This document shows positions 8,798 to 16,395 of a stretch of DNA of 64,000 bases, piece after piece; the stretch's first letter is position 1; each line of letters begins with the position of its first letter. Under the pieces are notes generated by a model. It was not told the origin of the DNA. It worked only from the letters and a program-made list of their open reading frames with translations, and did no database searches. Origin of the DNA: Melioribacter roseus (GTDB lineage Bacteria > Bacteroidota > Ignavibacteria > Ignavibacteriales > Melioribacteraceae). Location: the NCBI GenBank assembly GCA_020722005.1, contig DYLP01000007.1, positions 1 through 64,000 of the forward strand, in the 5' to 3' direction. Position numbers and translations under genes: made by a program.

Positions 8798-8962
8798 ATG
8801 AAATTGAAATATTATTTGCTATTTTTGTGCACATCAATAAATACGAAGAACGTTTGTCGTAAAAATTATTGTAAATTAAGATAGCAGAATATAAGAAACT
8901 TTTTATAACGATTATTGGCGTGCTAAAGGTTATCGGCTTAAGTCTTATGTGATCTATAAAGT

Positions 8963-8986
8963 ATCGGAGTTGACTCCGATTTTTTT
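8963..8986 (+). terminator. Attenuator-like terminator immediately before thrS
   Basis: ATCGGAG (8963-8969), loop TTGA, CTCCGAT (8974-8980), then a run of T residues to 8986. The hairpin ends 13 bases before the thrS start at 9000 and just before its ribosome-binding site. An extra ATCGG upstream, in the stretch reading GGTTATCGGCTTAAG (about 8927-8941), could pair with CCGAT instead and so act as an antiterminator arm; that pairing is inference. Confidence 0.7.
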
Positions 8987-8999
8987 ATTAAGGAAAATT

Positions 9000-10937
9000 A
9001 TGAACAGTGAAATAATAAAAATTAAACTCCCCGACGGTTCGGTCAAAGAATTCGCTAAGGGGATTACGCCCATAGAAATTGCAGAGAGTATCTCGAAACG
9101 TCTTGCCGAAGACGCTCTCGTTGCAAAAATTAACGGCGTCGTAAAAGATTTATCGACACAAATATACGATGATGCCGAAGTTGAGATATTAACTTTCAAC
9201 GATCCTGAGGGAAGGGAAACTTACTGGCATTCTACATCACATTTAATGGCGCATGCCATTCAATCGCTTTATCCGGAAGCCAAATTTGGTGTCGGTCCTG
9301 CTGTCGAAGCAGGCTTCTATTACGATATCGATATTAATTCGAAATTGAGCGATTCTGACCTCGAAAAAATTGAAAACAAAATGCTCGAAATCGCCAAACA
9401 GGATAACCCATTTAAAAGAGTCGAACTGAGTAAAAGTGAAGCTTTAGAGTTTTTTAAGAATAAAGGCGACAATTACAAACTCGAAATATTGAGCGAGCTC
9501 GACGACTCGAAGGATGTAATCAGTATTTATAAAGAAGGTGATTTCGTCGACCTCTGTACAGGTCCCCACTTACCAAGCACTGGAAAAATAAAATACATCA
9601 AACTCTTGAATGTATCGGGTTCTTACTGGCGCGGTGACGAAAATAACAAGCAGCTACAGAGAATTTATGGCATTTCGTTTCCGAAAAAGAAAATGCTCGA
9701 AGAACATCTTACGTTGCTCGAAGAAGCAAAAAAAAGAGACCACAGAAAATTAGGCAAACAACTTGACCTCTTTAGCATACATGAGGAAGCAGGAGCAGGA
9801 TTAATCTACTGGCATCCCAAAGGTGCTCGCATAAGAAATACAATCGAAACTTTTTGGCGTGACGAGCATATTAAAAACGGTTACGATTTATTGTATACTC
9901 CGCACATGGGTAAAGGATGGCTCTGGGAAACAAGCGGTCATCTTTCTTTCTACAAAGAGAATATGTATGCACCAATGAGTATAGATGAGCAGGATTATTA
10001 TGTCAAGCCGATGAACTGCCCATTTCATATTATGATTTATAAATCGAAGCTCCGTTCTTATAGAGACCTGCCTCTCAGATGGGCAGAACTCGGTACAGTT
10101 TACAGATATGAAAAAAGCGGCGTATTGCACGGTCTTTTGCGTGTAAGAGGATTTACTCAAGACGACGCCCATATTTTTTGCACTCAAGAACAAATCGAAG
10201 ACGAAATTATTGAGGTTATTCGTTTCTCGAAATATATGTTGCGTTCATTTGGATTTGATGACCTGAACTTTTATATTTCTACAAAACCTGAAGACGCAAT
10301 CGGAGACGATGCTATCTGGGAAAAAGCAACTAATTCTCTTAAACATGCTCTAGAAAAAGAAAATCTTTCTTACGAAATTGACGAAGGCGGTGGTGCATTT
10401 TACGGACCTAAAATCGATATTAAAATTAAAGATGCACTCAATCGTCAGTGGCAATTGAGCACCATCCAGTTCGATTTTAACCTTCCTGAACGCTTCGATA
10501 TGAACTATATTGGCGAAGACGGAAAAGAACATCGACCTTTCATGGTTCACAGAGCATTGCTCGGCTCAATCGAAAGATTTATGGGAATTTTGATTGAGCA
10601 TTATGCGGGTGCATTCCCAACATGGTTAGCGCCGATTCAGGTTGCGGTTATTCCTGTCTCTCAAAATTATCTCGATTATGCCGCCAACGTGCATAAAAAA
10701 TTACTCGATGCGGGAATCATTTCCCATCTGGACGAAAGGAACGAAAAAATCGGTTATAAAATTCGAGACTGGGAAACAAATAAAGTACCTTACATGGCAA
10801 TAGTAGGTGAAAAAGAAAAAGAGAGCAATTCAATTTCTGTAAGACGTCATAAAATAGGCGACGAGGGTACTCTATCATTGGACGAGTTTATTGAAAAATT
10901 ACAAAACGAAATAAAAAACAGAATTAATCACAATTAA
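9000..10937 (+). CDS. thrS: Threonine-tRNA ligase
   Basis: Charges tRNA-Thr with threonine in the cytoplasm. The 645 residues run through a TGS domain (about 1-62), the editing domain, the class II catalytic core and the C-terminal anticodon-binding domain. The zinc ligands are all present: C340 in MNCPFH, H391 in DDAHIF and H517 in MVHRALL, matching C334, H385 and H511 of the E. coli enzyme. The start at 9000 was chosen because AAGGA (8990-8994) lies just upstream and because the in-frame ATG at 8949 would translate through the attenuator hairpin. It heads the thrS-infC-rpmI-rplT-pheS-pheT operon and is likely controlled by the leader terminators. Confidence 0.97.
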   Translation: MNSEIIKIKLPDGSVKEFAKGITPIEIAESISKRLAEDALVAKINGVVKDLSTQIYDDAEVEILTFNDPEGRETYWHSTSHLMAHAIQSLYPEAKFGVGPAVEAGFYYDIDINSKLSDSDLEKIENKMLEIAKQDNPFKRVELSKSEALEFFKNKGDNYKLEILSELDDSKDVISIYKEGDFVDLCTGPHLPSTGKIKYIKLLNVSGSYWRGDENNKQLQRIYGISFPKKKMLEEHLTLLEEAKKRDHRKLGKQLDLFSIHEEAGAGLIYWHPKGARIRNTIETFWRDEHIKNGYDLLYTPHMGKGWLWETSGHLSFYKENMYAPMSIDEQDYYVKPMNCPFHIMIYKSKLRSYRDLPLRWAELGTVYRYEKSGVLHGLLRVRGFTQDDAHIFCTQEQIEDEIIEVIRFSKYMLRSFGFDDLNFYISTKPEDAIGDDAIWEKATNSLKHALEKENLSYEIDEGGGAFYGPKIDIKIKDALNRQWQLSTIQFDFNLPERFDMNYIGEDGKEHRPFMVHRALLGSIERFMGILIEHYAGAFPTWLAPIQVAVIPVSQNYLDYAANVHKKLLDAGIISHLDERNEKIGYKIRDWETNKVPYMAIVGEKEKESNSISVRRHKIGDEGTLSLDEFIEKLQNEIKNRINHN

Positions 10938-10947
10938 AGAGGTAATT

Positions 10948-11475
10948 ATCGCACAAGTACAACACCGTGTAAACGAAGAAATCAGAGCAACTGAAATTCG
11001 TTTAATTGACGAAAAAGGTGAACAAGTAGGAATCGTTTCTGTCAGAGAAGCATTAATCAGAGCTCGTGAAGCAGGGATGGATCTGGTGGAGATTGCGCCG
11101 CAGGCTAAACCGCCAGTCTGCAAAATAATTGATTACGGCAAGTTTGTCTACGAACTGCAGAAACGGGAAAAAATACAAAAGAAGAAGCAACAGGTTACCG
11201 TATTAAAAGAAATCCGATTACATCCGAATACGGACACTCACGATTTTGAATTTAAGGCACGACATGCCGCTAAATTTATTGAAGATGGCAACAAAGTTAA
11301 GGTATCGGTTATTTTCAAAGGTCGCGAATTGGCTTATACCGAAATAGGCGAAGAACTCCTTAGAAAATTTATCGATAAATTGTCCGATGTGGCAAAAGTT
11401 GAACAGGAACCCAAGTTTGAAGGCAGAGCGATGCATGCCATATTAGCACCGCAAAAAGGGAAAAGAAAAAAATAG
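10948..11475 (+). CDS. infC: Translation initiation factor IF-3, non-standard start codon
   Basis: IF-3 binds the 30S subunit, checks start-codon pairing and prevents early joining of the 50S subunit. The N-domain (HRVNEEIRATEIRLIDEKG) and C-domain (DLVEIAPQAKPPVCKIIDYGKF onward, ending KGKRKK) are both complete only if translation starts near 10948. No ATG, GTG or TTG stands in frame there: the codons after AAAGAGGT (10936-10943) are ATT (10945) and ATC (10948), and I prefer ATC from the spacing. The first in-frame ATG, at 11077, would delete the N-domain. In E. coli infC starts with AUU, which lets IF-3 repress its own translation. The product would be 175 residues, a normal length. Confidence 0.9.
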   Translation: MAQVQHRVNEEIRATEIRLIDEKGEQVGIVSVREALIRAREAGMDLVEIAPQAKPPVCKIIDYGKFVYELQKREKIQKKKQQVTVLKEIRLHPNTDTHDFEFKARHAAKFIEDGNKVKVSVIFKGRELAYTEIGEELLRKFIDKLSDVAKVEQEPKFEGRAMHAILAPQKGKRKK

Positions 11476-11487
11476 ATAGGTGATAAG

Positions 11488-11682
11488 ATGCCAAAAATGA
11501 AAAGTAATCGAGGAGCCGCTAAAACTTTTAGAGTTACTGGCAGCGGTAAAATCAAACGTAACAAAGCTTACAAGTCCCATATACTAACTACAAAGTCGAG
11601 AAAGAGAAAAAGAAATTTGCGTAAATCGACTTTGGTTTCGAAAGCCGATTCAAAACGTATTAAAGTTTTGATACAACAATAG
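11488..11682 (+). CDS. rpmI: 50S ribosomal protein L35
   Basis: A 64-residue, very basic protein of the large ribosomal subunit. It begins [21 protein letters not shown], the standard L35 N-terminus, and continues with the lysine/arginine-rich [11 protein letters not shown] stretch. It lies 12 bases after infC and 13 bases before rplT, the usual infC-rpmI-rplT order. The AGGTGA ribosome-binding site lies 6-11 bases upstream of its ATG. In enterobacteria this trio is autogenously regulated by L20; no L20 leader structure was recognised here. Confidence 0.98.
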   Translation: MPKMKSNRGAAKTFRVTGSGKIKRNKAYKSHILTTKSRKRKRNLRKSTLVSKADSKRIKVLIQQ

Positions 11683-11695
11683 GAGAGGAAAAGAA

Positions 11696-12043
11696 ATGCC
11701 ACGCTCAGTAAATCACGTTGCGTCGAAACAAAGACGTAAGAAGATTCTTAAGTTAGCCAAAGGTTATTGGGGTGCTCGCAGTAAAGTTTATACCGTTGCA
11801 AAGCACCATGTCGAAAAAGGTCTGCAATACGCTTATAGAGATCGTAAAGCCAAAAAAAGAGAATTCCGTTCGCTCTGGATAATTCGTATTAATGCAGCAG
11901 CCCGTCAAAACGGCACTACTTATTCACGACTGATAGATGCATTGAACAAAAAGGGAATTCTTATCAATCGTAAAATATTAGCTAATCTGGCTGTGGAAAA
12001 TCCGCAGGCTTTTTCAGAAATAGTTAAATTCGCGATTAACTAA
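11696..12043 (+). CDS. rplT: 50S ribosomal protein L20
   Basis: A 115-residue large-subunit protein needed early in 50S assembly. The N-terminus [29 protein letters not shown] and the core [18 protein letters not shown] are diagnostic of L20. The gene is preceded by GGAGAGG. It is followed by a terminator-like hairpin before pheS, which may set a lower level for the downstream synthetase genes. Confidence 0.98.
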   Translation: MPRSVNHVASKQRRKKILKLAKGYWGARSKVYTVAKHHVEKGLQYAYRDRKAKKREFRSLWIIRINAAARQNGTTYSRLIDALNKKGILINRKILANLAVENPQAFSEIVKFAIN

Positions 12044-12053
12044 TTTTACTCTC

Positions 12054-12097
12054 CCTTCCGTATCGGAATATTGAAGATACGGAAGGAAATTTTTTTA
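12054..12097 (+). terminator. Intrinsic terminator between rplT and pheS
   Basis: An 11-base stem, CCTTCCGTATC (12054-12064) with GATACGGAAGG (12076-12086), encloses an 11-base loop. It is followed by AAA and seven T residues. The position between ribosomal protein and synthetase genes suggests partial termination, letting ribosomal proteins be made in excess of PheST. Confidence 0.8.
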
Positions 12098-12114
12098 AAT
12101 TCTCAGGTAAGGCT

Positions 12115-13104
12115 ATGATCGATAAAATTACAGAAGCCAGAAAAGAATTCGACACGTTCGTATCAAATATTCGGGACCTTAAAGCTCTCGAAGAATTGCG
12201 CCTTAAATTTCTAAGTCGGAAAGGTATTATCCAGAATTTCTTCGAGGAATTCAAAAATCTTCCACCCGCTGAAAAAAGAAATGTAGGAAAAATTCTCAAC
12301 GAACTGAAAAATTATACTCAGACTGTCTACGACGAACTCAAAGAAAAACTCGAATCTCAAAAAAAGAAGACCGGTCATTTCGTCGACATTACTTTGCCCG
12401 GCAGGAAAAGGCAAATCGGTAGCAAGCATTTGATAACTCAAACACTCGACGAAATAAAATCAATTTTCAAAGGTTTGGGTTTCTCTGTGTACGAAGGACC
12501 TGAGCTCGAATCGGACTACAATAACTTCGAAGCTCTGAATTTTCCGGATGACCATCCTGCCCGCGATATGCAGGATACGTTTTTTATCAACGACAAATTT
12601 CTTCTTAGAACTCATACATCGCCCGTTCAAATCAGATTAATGAGTCAAAAGAAACCGCCAATCAGAGCTATTATGCCCGGGAAAGTATTCCGAAACGAAG
12701 CGATAAGCGCCAAAAGTTATTGCCTGTTTCATCAGGTAGAAGGACTCTATGTCGATAAAGACGTTACATTTGCCGAATTGAAGGGGACTCTGGTTTCTTT
12801 CATTAAACAGTATTTCGGACACGACGTTAAGTACAGGTTTAGAACCAGCTTCTTCCCGTTTACTGAACCGAGTGCCGAAATGGACGTATGGTGGCAGCCG
12901 AAAGGGAAAGAAGGCAGATGGCTCGAAGTCCTCGGCTGCGGTATGGTCGACCCGAACGTTTTGAAAAATGTAGGTATCGATCCCGAAGAATATGTTGGTT
13001 ATGCTTTCGGAATGGGTATTGAAAGAACCGCAATGAGAAAATACGGCATCGACGATATTAGAATTTTATTCGACAGCGATTTACGCTTTTTAAATCAATT
13101 CTAA
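12115..13104 (+). CDS. pheS: Phenylalanine-tRNA ligase alpha subunit
   Basis: The catalytic subunit of the alpha2-beta2 synthetase that charges tRNA-Phe. The 329 residues begin with the coiled-coil tRNA-binding arm (about 1-90). The class II core follows, with the motif 2 region (PGKVFRNEAISAKSYCLFHQ) and the motif 3 region GMGIERTAM near the C-terminus. The WLEVLGCGMVDPNVL segment is typical of bacterial PheS. AGGTAAGG lies just before the ATG. The gene is 13 bases upstream of pheT, its obligate partner. Confidence 0.97.
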   Translation: MIDKITEARKEFDTFVSNIRDLKALEELRLKFLSRKGIIQNFFEEFKNLPPAEKRNVGKILNELKNYTQTVYDELKEKLESQKKKTGHFVDITLPGRKRQIGSKHLITQTLDEIKSIFKGLGFSVYEGPELESDYNNFEALNFPDDHPARDMQDTFFINDKFLLRTHTSPVQIRLMSQKKPPIRAIMPGKVFRNEAISAKSYCLFHQVEGLYVDKDVTFAELKGTLVSFIKQYFGHDVKYRFRTSFFPFTEPSAEMDVWWQPKGKEGRWLEVLGCGMVDPNVLKNVGIDPEEYVGYAFGMGIERTAMRKYGIDDIRILFDSDLRFLNQF

Positions 13105-13117
13105 TCAAGGTGATTAA

Positions 13118-15511
13118 ATGAAAGTTTCTCTTAACTGGCTCAAAGATTATATCGACCTCGAAGACATTACGATTGAACAGATTGTCGACAAGCTTACATA
13201 CGCTGGATTGGAAATTGAAGAAGTAGTCGATCAGGCTAAACTGTATGAAAATATTGTGGTTGGTTATGTCAAAGAAAGAAAAAAACATCCCAATGCCGAC
13301 AAATTATCGCTTTGTATTGTAAATGACGGTAGCAGAGATTACAGTGTCATATGCGGCGCACCAAATGTTGCGCAAGGTCAAAAAGTACCTTTCGCTAAAA
13401 TAGGAGCAGTTATTCCTTCAAACGGATTAAAAATTGAAAAAGTTAAATTACGCGGTGAAGTATCAGAAGGAATGATTTGTTCCGAAAAAGAACTCTCAAT
13501 AAGCGACAACCACGAGGGCATAATGGTCCTCGATTCTTCCTTTGAAGTGGGTAACCCTTTCTCGAAAGTTATGAGTCTGGACGATGTAATATTAGATATT
13601 GCAATTACACCAAACAGGGCAGATGCATTGAGTCACATCGGCATTGCCAGAGATTTAGCTGCACTGTTCAAAAAAAAATTAAAAATACCCCAAATTGAAC
13701 TTGAAGAAATCGAAGAAGATTCTGCTAAATATGCATCTGTTGAAATTATTGACACAGAAAATTGTCCGCGTTATGTTGCCAAAGTTGTCTTAAATGTTGA
13801 AATTAAAGAGTCACCAGACTGGCTGAAAAAGAGAATCGAAAGTATCGGTTTACGTCCAATCAATAACGTAGTTGATGTAACGAATTTTGTTCTGTACGAA
13901 GTCGGTCAACCTCTGCACGCATTCGATCTCGATAAATTAGCCGGGAACAAAATTATAGTTAAAAAGGCAGATAAAGGCGATAAATTTGTAACGCTCGATT
14001 CGAAGGAAAGAATACTTTCAGAATCCGACTTAATGATTTGCGATGCCGAAAAACCCGTTGCAATTGCAGGCGTTATGGGTGGTGAAAATTCAGAAGTTAC
14101 AAATGAAACTAAAAACATTTTGCTCGAAAGCGCTTTCTTTAATCCTTCTTCAATAAGAAAAACAGCTAAAAGATTGGGACTGCAGGCAGACGCTTCGTAT
14201 CGCTTCGAACGCGGGGTCGACTACAACATTACCGTCTGGGCAGCAAAACGTGCGGCTCAGTTAATTGCAATGACCGCAGGCGGGAAAGTTTGCAAATCTG
14301 AAATCGATGTTTATCCCAGACCATTTGAAAAAAAATCAGTCGAATTGAGATACGAAAGAATAAAAAAAATTCTCGGTTACGACATCGAAAAAGAGACCGT
14401 GAAAAAAATATTTACAAATCTCGGCTTTGGATTAAACGAGCAGGGCAAATCTCTTAAACTTGATATACCCTCGTTTAGACATGATATCGAAAGGGAAATC
14501 GATCTAATCGAAGAAGTTGCCAGAATTTACGGTTACGATAAAATACCAGAAGTAGAAAAAATCTCTGTTACTCTGGAAGAAAAAATTGACCAGTCCGAAA
14601 ATAACGACTGTATCAGAAATATATTAAACTCGCTCGGATTCTACGAGATTTTAACGAATTCGCTTCTCAAAGAAGAAATTGCCAGAGAGTATGGAAATCC
14701 AATCGGCGTGATTAATCCACAAAGCGCTGAAATGTCGCATTTGAGACCATCGTTAATTCCGGGTATGCTTCAGGCAATTTCGAATAACATCAAGGTAAAC
14801 GAAAAAAATTTACAGCTCTTTGAAATTGGCAAGGTATTCCAAAAAATCAACGATCGTATTGAAACTTTTGAAGATTTTAAAGAGAGCGAGCACCTGATCA
14901 TCGCCCTGACGGGAAATGCAGTCGAGGACGAATGGTATGAGAAGGAGAGGAGGTTCGATTTTTATGACCTCAAAGGTTTTACAACCACGTTCCTGAATAA
15001 ATATTTACCGGGAGCAGAATTTGAAATAATGCGACTCGATTCAGATAAATTTGAGTATGGCATGCAAATACTCCTCTCCGGCGAATTGATTGTCTGGGGT
15101 GGTAAATTAGATGGTCGATTACTTAAACCTTTTGAAATACAACAGGATGTTTTTGCAACGGTTTTCGACCTCGACAGAATTAATTCGGTCGAGCAAAAAA
15201 TTCCTGAATTCAGGGAATTGTTGAAATTCCCAAAAGTATTCAGGGATTTTGCATTTATACTCGACAGCGAAATTGAAGCTGGTGAAGTAATTAAAGTTAT
15301 AAGGAATGTAAGCAGTAACTTGTTGCATCATGTTAAGTTATTTGATATTTTTCAAAGTGAAAGTTTAGGAATGGACAAAAAGAGTCTTGCTTTCAGGCTC
15401 GAATATTACGACGGAAGCAGGACATTAACAGAAGAAGAAGTAGACAAAGAGTTCAGGCGAGCAATAAAAGCCGTCGAAGAAAAATTTAATGCCAAATTAA
15501 GAGGCATTTGA
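13118..15511 (+). CDS. pheT: Phenylalanine-tRNA ligase beta subunit
   Basis: The structural, editing and tRNA-binding subunit of PheRS. The 797 residues include an N-terminal EMAP/tRNA-binding domain (about 40-150, with HPNADKLSLC), B3/B4 and B5 domains, a core with class II-like fold and the C-terminal anticodon-binding (FDX-ACB) domain ending in KFNAKLRGI. The length is typical (about 795-800). Its TGA stop shares one base with the ATG of the next gene (TGATG), so the coiled-coil gene is translationally coupled to it. Confidence 0.97.
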   Translation: MKVSLNWLKDYIDLEDITIEQIVDKLTYAGLEIEEVVDQAKLYENIVVGYVKERKKHPNADKLSLCIVNDGSRDYSVICGAPNVAQGQKVPFAKIGAVIPSNGLKIEKVKLRGEVSEGMICSEKELSISDNHEGIMVLDSSFEVGNPFSKVMSLDDVILDIAITPNRADALSHIGIARDLAALFKKKLKIPQIELEEIEEDSAKYASVEIIDTENCPRYVAKVVLNVEIKESPDWLKKRIESIGLRPINNVVDVTNFVLYEVGQPLHAFDLDKLAGNKIIVKKADKGDKFVTLDSKERILSESDLMICDAEKPVAIAGVMGGENSEVTNETKNILLESAFFNPSSIRKTAKRLGLQADASYRFERGVDYNITVWAAKRAAQLIAMTAGGKVCKSEIDVYPRPFEKKSVELRYERIKKILGYDIEKETVKKIFTNLGFGLNEQGKSLKLDIPSFRHDIEREIDLIEEVARIYGYDKIPEVEKISVTLEEKIDQSENNDCIRNILNSLGFYEILTNSLLKEEIAREYGNPIGVINPQSAEMSHLRPSLIPGMLQAISNNIKVNEKNLQLFEIGKVFQKINDRIETFEDFKESEHLIIALTGNAVEDEWYEKERRFDFYDLKGFTTTFLNKYLPGAEFEIMRLDSDKFEYGMQILLSGELIVWGGKLDGRLLKPFEIQQDVFATVFDLDRINSVEQKIPEFRELLKFPKVFRDFAFILDSEIEAGEVIKVIRNVSSNLLHHVKLFDIFQSESLGMDKKSLAFRLEYYDGSRTLTEEEVDKEFRRAIKAVEEKFNAKLRGI

Positions 15512-15819
15512 TGCCCGACTTAAACAAATACGATATGTTTCTCCATGAGCTCGGTTCGCTAGAAAAAGAAATCTACTATTTTTTGCAAAAAGGTCAGGAG
15601 CTCGTAGAGGCAAATCGATCGTTAAACGAAAGAATAAATCTTCTTGAAAGAGAAAATAGTGAATTAAAGAAAAAAATTTCCGATATTGAAAGCAGGTTGA
15701 GTAGATTTTCAGAAAGGGGGACTCAATTAATCCATAGTGGAAACAAGGAGGAAAGGGAAGTCTTAAAAAGTAAAATTAGCGAATTGATAGAAATGATTGA
15801 CTATCATTTGCGTTCTTAA
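15511..15819 (+). CDS. Small coiled-coil protein upstream of zapA (possible ZapB-like role)
   Basis: A 102-residue soluble protein predicted to be mostly one coiled coil. Residues about 15-70 show heptad-like leucines in stretches such as LNERINLLERENSELKKK. No enzymatic motif is present. The ATG at 15511 overlaps the pheT stop; a TTG three bases earlier is in frame but less likely. It sits directly upstream of zapA. By analogy, the coiled-coil ZapB of E. coli interacts with ZapA at the division ring, so a similar role is possible. Sequence similarity to ZapB cannot be judged by eye because coiled coils look alike. Confidence 0.8.
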   Translation: MPDLNKYDMFLHELGSLEKEIYYFLQKGQELVEANRSLNERINLLERENSELKKKISDIESRLSRFSERGTQLIHSGNKEEREVLKSKISELIEMIDYHLRS

Positions 15820-15850
15820 AAATAATGTATGATGATGGAAATGATATAAA

Positions 15851-16150
15851 ATGGCCGAAAAAAAGAAGCTTAAAGTAAAAATATTTGATAAAGAATATTC
15901 TCTTTTAGTAGAAAATCAGGAAGTAGCAGCTGAGCTGGCAGAATATGTCAACAGAATGATGGAAGAAACACAGGAAGAGCTGCCCGATCAACCGAAGGAT
16001 ACGATAGCAATAATTGCAGCATTAAATATTGCATATGATTTATTCGTTGAGAGGAATAAATTTCGCGAATTTAGTATCCAGGCGACAGATAAAATAAAGA
16101 AAATAAAGCTTCTTTTAGACGAGTCCAATTTTATATCCTCACCATCATAA
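15851..16150 (+). CDS. zapA: Cell division protein ZapA
   Basis: A 99-residue ZapA-family protein that binds FtsZ and promotes bundling of its filaments. The N-terminal domain (KLKVKIFDKEYSLLVENQEV) and the pattern AAELAEYVNRMMEE followed by DTIAIIAALNIAYDLF match the family. The C-terminal helix for dimerisation is short. It lies between the small coiled-coil gene and the candidate 6S RNA, an order known from Bacteroidota. The gene starts at the ATG at 15851, with GGAA about 10 bases upstream. Confidence 0.9.
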   Translation: MAEKKKLKVKIFDKEYSLLVENQEVAAELAEYVNRMMEETQEELPDQPKDTIAIIAALNIAYDLFVERNKFREFSIQATDKIKKIKLLLDESNFISSPS

Positions 16151-16154
16151 TCCA

Positions 16155-16374
16155 AGGTTTTTCCGCAGAGCCGGTGGATTTATAAAAAAGAACTAACAAA
16201 TAATAACTAAAAGGGTTATTGACTCACGACGTGTATTACAGGCCTCGCTCGGTTTCGACCGGGATCTCGTCATATGACGGGACAGTGGAAGTAAAAAGCG
16301 TCGGGCAATTTCCCGCATTGCTTAGGAAAAGGTTCTTTTCCTATAAAGCAACTCCGGCTCCTGCGGACTATTAT
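16155..16374 (+). ncRNA. ssrS: Candidate 6S RNA
   Basis: The region between zapA and rny can fold into a long closed rod, the shape of 6S RNA, which binds the housekeeping RNA polymerase holoenzyme. The closing stem pairs TCCGCAGAGCCGG (16162-16174) with CCGGCTCCTGCGGA (16354-16367) with one bulged C. A second stem pairs the stretch 16181-16193 (TATAAAAAAGAAC) with 16332-16345 (GTTCTTTTCCTATA), with a small internal loop. Inside lie local hairpins such as CGGT-TTCG-ACCG near 16250-16265. Placement next to zapA is shared with enterobacteria, and zapA-6S-rny is an order I recall in Bacteroidota. The exact ends are estimates. Confidence 0.72.
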
Positions 16375-16395
16375 ATTCTTATTTATGGAGGAATT

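Larger units (their letters stand above)
8195..8999. other. Long intergenic region between the divergent regulator and thrS
   Basis: This 805-base stretch separates the minus-strand Ehr operon from the plus-strand thrS operon. I see the regulator promoter and inverted repeat near its left end, a strong plus-strand promoter at 8727-8757, an intrinsic terminator at 8776-8797, and a second one at 8963-8986 directly before the thrS ribosome-binding site. Short open frames here (8229-8411 on minus, 8610-8801 and 8798-8884 on plus) lack family features and are not called. No T-box consensus (GGTGG-AACCGCG type) was found. Between 8300 and 8720 I see nothing beyond AT-rich sequence. Confidence 0.6.

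Noticed and set aside
8610-8801. A 63-residue open frame upstream of thrS
   Set aside because: It has no family features or clear ribosome-binding site, and it runs through the promoter and terminator hairpin.
8798-8884. A 28-codon frame starting just after the first leader terminator, considered as a thrS leader peptide
   Set aside because: It holds only two threonine codons, not clustered, so it does not look like an attenuator peptide.
8195-8999. T-box riboswitch for thrS
   Set aside because: The conserved T-box sequence that pairs with the tRNA acceptor end was not found in the leader.
8949-8999. Upstream in-frame ATG for thrS
   Set aside because: Translation from there would read through the attenuator hairpin; the ATG at 9000 has a proper ribosome-binding site and matches the family N-terminus.
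16219-16395. N-terminal extension of RNase Y
   Set aside because: The extension has no helix or family match, precedes the usual membrane-anchor start, and coincides with a structured RNA candidate.
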